Positions 60,682-64,000 of a DNA stretch of 64,000 nucleotides are shown here, one piece after another. How positions within the stretch are numbered: the first letter of the stretch is position 1; each line of letters opens with the position of its first letter. Position numbers and translations under genes: made by a program. The notes beneath the pieces were generated by a model. That model made no database searches and was not told the origin of the DNA. It was given only the letters and a program-made list of their open reading frames with translations. This stretch comes from Epinephelus fuscoguttatus (lineage: Eukaryota; Chordata; Actinopteri; Perciformes; Serranidae): NCBI RefSeq assembly GCF_011397635.1, contig NC_064763.1:26673437-26737436 (forward strand), read 5' to 3'.

Positions 60682-61916
60682 GTGGGCGCAACACTTCCTA
60701 TAAGACACAGAGAGTCAAAGGAGAGATTTATGATGATGCTGTGATCCATTTATTTTTTCCCACCTGCAGCCTGTACCTGCACTGTTTAAAGCCATACTCT
60801 GTCTTACATGAAGATGACAGATGCAAGCATGAACCATACCCTGAAATACAATTTAAAGAGAGAATAAAAGACATATTCCAGAGCAAAAATATATATATAA
60901 TAGTCCATTATTGTACAAACACCAACACTCAGAGGTTAAAGATAGGCATAGAATCAAGAGTGTAACCTTACTTCTTTTTTTTTTATTTGCTAGTAATTTA
61001 AATTGGTTTATACTGGATTTAAGACTTTAATGGCAAGAGTGATGACGTTTATGTGCATCATGCAAGCCAATCTGCTGTTTTCATGTGCAGGTGCAGCAAT
61101 ACCGTTAGCTAGCATGACCTTAGCATCAGAAAAAACACAATCAGTGTGCTAGCTGTTGTACTACCTACTTCCGGTGTTAGCGAGAGACGTTAAAATCCCG
61201 AGCGGAACTGAAAATGACGCATCTGAAAAACTGTCAGGTGGAATTTTTCATGGATAAAACACTAAAACGCGAAGATAATTGATGCTGGGATAAACTGATG
61301 CTGCAAATAGCTCCCTCCTCCAGATGTGAGGTGTCACCCTGCAAATGTGTCCGACTGGAAACACGACGGCCGTTCTGGGGTCTCAGAAATTACGCTTTTA
61401 CAATTATATGTATAAAACAGCCAACTCATTGGTAATATTGATAGAATAACAACTATACATTATAACAGCCTAAAATTAATTTAAAATATGTTAGGTTTGT
61501 TTTCTGACTGCTCGGGGAATCAGCGTAAAGTTCCTGAAATTTGTTTCTCATCGGACTACTGTATCTGTGACACAGCGCTCAGCGCAAGCTGCCACAGGTG
61601 AGATAATATTATTCGGCTTTCATGTACTGCAGCGCCGGGGAGCAGGAGAAGGTCACTGGCTCTAAACTACATCACAGTCCATTTATTCTTTGTTATTCAG
61701 TCGAGGCCGTCTCAGACACAAGATACGGACATTATTTACTAAAATATGCAATTATTACGATTAGGCTATATTAAACCGTGAAGAAGACTGGCGGTGTAAC
61801 GTGGTCATTGACCCTCCTACGCGCTTCTCTTTCTTTCGCACTTAATGCGATAAAATTCAGCTTAACCTTCAGGGAATTGAGTTTTTGTGTGTCCTTCATT
61901 TCCAGTTGGACTGGAC
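60682..61916. other. Divergent intergenic region, tomm40l and fdxacb1
   Basis: About 1.2 kb between two divergent start codons. An acceptor-like pyrimidine tract ending CATTTCCAG at 61905 just before the fdxacb1 ATG suggests an upstream 5' UTR exon. I see no TATA box or other convincing element. Confidence 0.55.
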
Positions 61917-63943
61917 ATGTCTCCTTCACGGTCCATATTGCTGGTGGGAGAAGGGAACTTCTCGTTTTCTGCCTCTGTGAGCCAGCAATACTCCGAGACA
62001 GAGACCAGCATTACGGCCACTTGCCTGCAGCATCAGGAGGAGGCACTGCGGCATGAGGGCGCAGCCAATAACATTAAGATCATCAAGGACTCTGGTACGG
62101 GTTTGTGAGTACTGTCATTTTGTGCTGAGCTGTATTTTGTGGCTCACTTTTATTTTCTCATGTGTTGAACAGGCGGAGTTGTGCTTTTCGAGGTGGACTG
62201 CACAAAGCTGGAGGAATGTGCGTCTCTTCAGGGTCGTCTATTTGACCGGGTGGTGTTTAACTTTCCTCATTGCGGGAGAAAAAGTGGGGTTAAAAAGAAC
62301 AGAAAACTTCTCAAACGCTTCTTCCTCAGGTATGAATGTCAGAGATCTCTCTAAATTCCACCAAATAAATCGTGTTACACAGTGTCAGCAGATGTTAATG
62401 GAATTACAGTGTTGGAAAGGCTATTTTTGAAACATAATGGGTTACAGATCACTATTTAGCCAGTTAAAAATATAACGACTAATGTAACTACTTTAATTAT
62501 TTCCTCAAAATTTTGTAAGTTATCATAATTGACTACTTTACCAACAAATGTTTTAAACTGGGTAATAAAGCCGAAAAGTGTCCAGAAATGGACTATGCCA
62601 AAAGAAGGCATTCCTGTATGGTGCAAAGATTCAGAGCAACAGAATGAATATTATATTTTATGAATAAATTTTATGCAGAAAAAAATATATTCAAATGTAA
62701 CTCCTTTGTAATCACCAACCTTTTGATAAGTACCTGCAATTTCATTATATATTTTTTCTCAGCAACTGTAACTGATTACATTTAATTTGAAATTTAAGTA
62801 GTTACTCCTCAACACTAAAGAAATATAACATTAATTATTCAAGTTCATTTTACATCTTGAAATACTTAAACAAAAAAAAAGAAGGCTGGATCTTAATAGA
62901 TTTTTCCCCCCCTTTTCACAGTGTTTCGTTTCCATCCAAACTTCCTTTTTTAAACCACTGATTTAAAATTTTACTCTGGTGCAGCACATTTATGACACTT
63001 CCTAATGCTGGTTTTGCAATATTTAGCTCAATAACTACAAATTATGAATAGAACCAGGTATCAGACCTGAGATTTGTTTCATTGTTCTGACTGAATTTTT
63101 CTGTAGTAGTGTTGTCACAAGACTGGAATTTCCATCTTTTATATAATACCTTGAAAAAAATGATATTAAATACTATTTTTTTTTATACCAAGGGCACTTA
63201 CTTGACATTAAAGGCATACAATGTCAATTTTTTTTTAAAAGATAAATATAACAAGGCTACATCATAATGACAACGACTTATTTTCTTTGTTAGTAGCAGG
63301 ACAGCAGAATGGCTGTAGTAAATATTAATCATAAGAAAGAGCGAGAAAGCGCAGCTGGTTCAGGTGTATAGATGCTAGTATTGAAAGCATTTAAAATATT
63401 CAGAATTGATATGACTGGATAAATTGATAGTCTGTAACACAAAGTATTGACAGCTGTCGAGTACTAAAAGATGGCATCAAATGTTATTTCTTTGATCAGA
63501 CGGTTCTTGATTTATGTCCAGTTTGTCAGTTTGATTTATTTATTTAAGCTCTCTTATGGCTGTTTGAGTCTAGATATCAATCAACATTTCAGAAAAACAC
63601 ATTTATATTTCTCAAACTAAGGTATCCTAAAAAAAGATTCATTTTGGTATCTGCAATGAAACTCTGATTATTATAGTGGCTATTGATACCTTCTGTTTTC
63701 TGTGACGACACACTCATGTTTGTTTTTCTGTGCCTCCAGTTGTGTTCAAGTGTTGTCTGAAGACGGGGAGGTTCATGTGTCCTTGTGCAACGGACAGGGT
63801 GGGACACCAGCGGACCAGCCGAAGCGAGAGTGGCACAACAGCTGGCAGGTGGCTGCCATGGCAGCAGAGGCACACCTGATCCTCAGTGATGTCCATCCGT
63901 TTGAAAGTGAGAGATACCAGAGCTACAAGTGCACTGGATACAG
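61917..63943 (+). CDS. fdxacb1: fdxacb1, ferredoxin-fold anticodon-binding domain protein 1 (5' part)
   Basis: Exons 61917-62094, 62173-62329 and 63740-63943 encode the first ~180 residues; the donor GTAAGG at 63944 shows it continues beyond the window. The visible part is the N-terminal Rossmann-like DUF2431 (BMT5-like) methyltransferase-fold domain: a glycine-rich LLVGEGNFSFSASVS near the start (family SAM-site motif), FEVDCTKL, FDRVVFNFPHCGRKSGVKKN, and GQGGTPADQPKREWHNSWQV. The C-terminal anticodon-binding domain, if present, is outside. The start MSPSRSILLVGEG was chosen over an upstream in-frame start because an intron acceptor lies between them. Donor SG|GTACGG keeps the frame into exon 2, while the stronger-looking GTGAGT six bases later would not. 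Confidence 0.92.
62407..62816. mobile_element. Non-autonomous DNA transposon, fdxacb1 intron 2
   Basis: The left end CAGTGTTGGAAAGGCTA and the right-end complement AGTGTTGAGGAGTAACTA form inverted repeats. The interior words GGGTTACAGATCAC and AACTGTAACTGATTACA are typical of an abundant fish element. No ORF. Confidence 0.65.
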
Positions 63944-64000
63944 GTAAGGAGTAAAGGTGAGTGTTACTGTGGTATAAATAGAAACAGCCCTGTGTGTGTG

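Overview
This is nuclear DNA of a ray-finned fish, probably a percomorph teleost. The evidence is multi-exon vertebrate genes with GT-AG introns, fish-type hAT and Tc1 relics, tRNA-derived SINEs, and many (CA)n/(GT)n microsatellites. There is no bacterial or viral gene content. All calls come from reading the sequence and from recalled protein families; no database search was run.

Region 1, bases 1 to about 16,396, is a tandem array of about 20 copies of a ~830-bp unit. Each unit carries, on the + strand, a tRNA-His(GTG) gene, a tRNA-Arg(ACG) gene about 206 bp further on, and a decayed second tRNA-Arg. I count 19 His and 19 Arg genes. Nine His and ten Arg copies match the array consensus; several others carry indels. 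The array tRNAs lack a nearby TTTT Pol III terminator. A lone diverged copy of the Arg block at about 21,985-22,330 keeps one.

Region 2, 16,592-40,474 on the minus strand, is most of cfap54, a ciliary central-apparatus gene. I could join 54 coding exons in a single open frame of 2,435 codons. The C-terminal exons are not in the window, so the tRNA array either lies in a very large 3' intron, antisense to the gene, or breaks the gene. Introns hold a hAT MITE, a Tc1-type relic, a SINE and the lone tRNA-Arg. A near-consensus RFX X-box sits about 100 bp upstream of the start codon.

Region 3, 40.5-64 kb, has five compact genes: an alpha-B-crystallin-like small heat shock protein (+), mia (-), a BICD-family-like cargo adaptor (+), tomm40l (-), and the 5' part of fdxacb1 (+, runs off the window). 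cryab and fdxacb1 are also close together in the human 11q23 region, so that pair is probably ancestral linkage. The other genes come from different human chromosomes as I recall. Intergenic DNA holds LINE, SINE and MITE fragments.

The genes do not form a pathway. The most unusual content is the tRNA array and its missing terminators. Also notable are two exons flanked by complementary GU/CA repeats, and runs of transversion-only differences inside the array that may be assembly artefacts.
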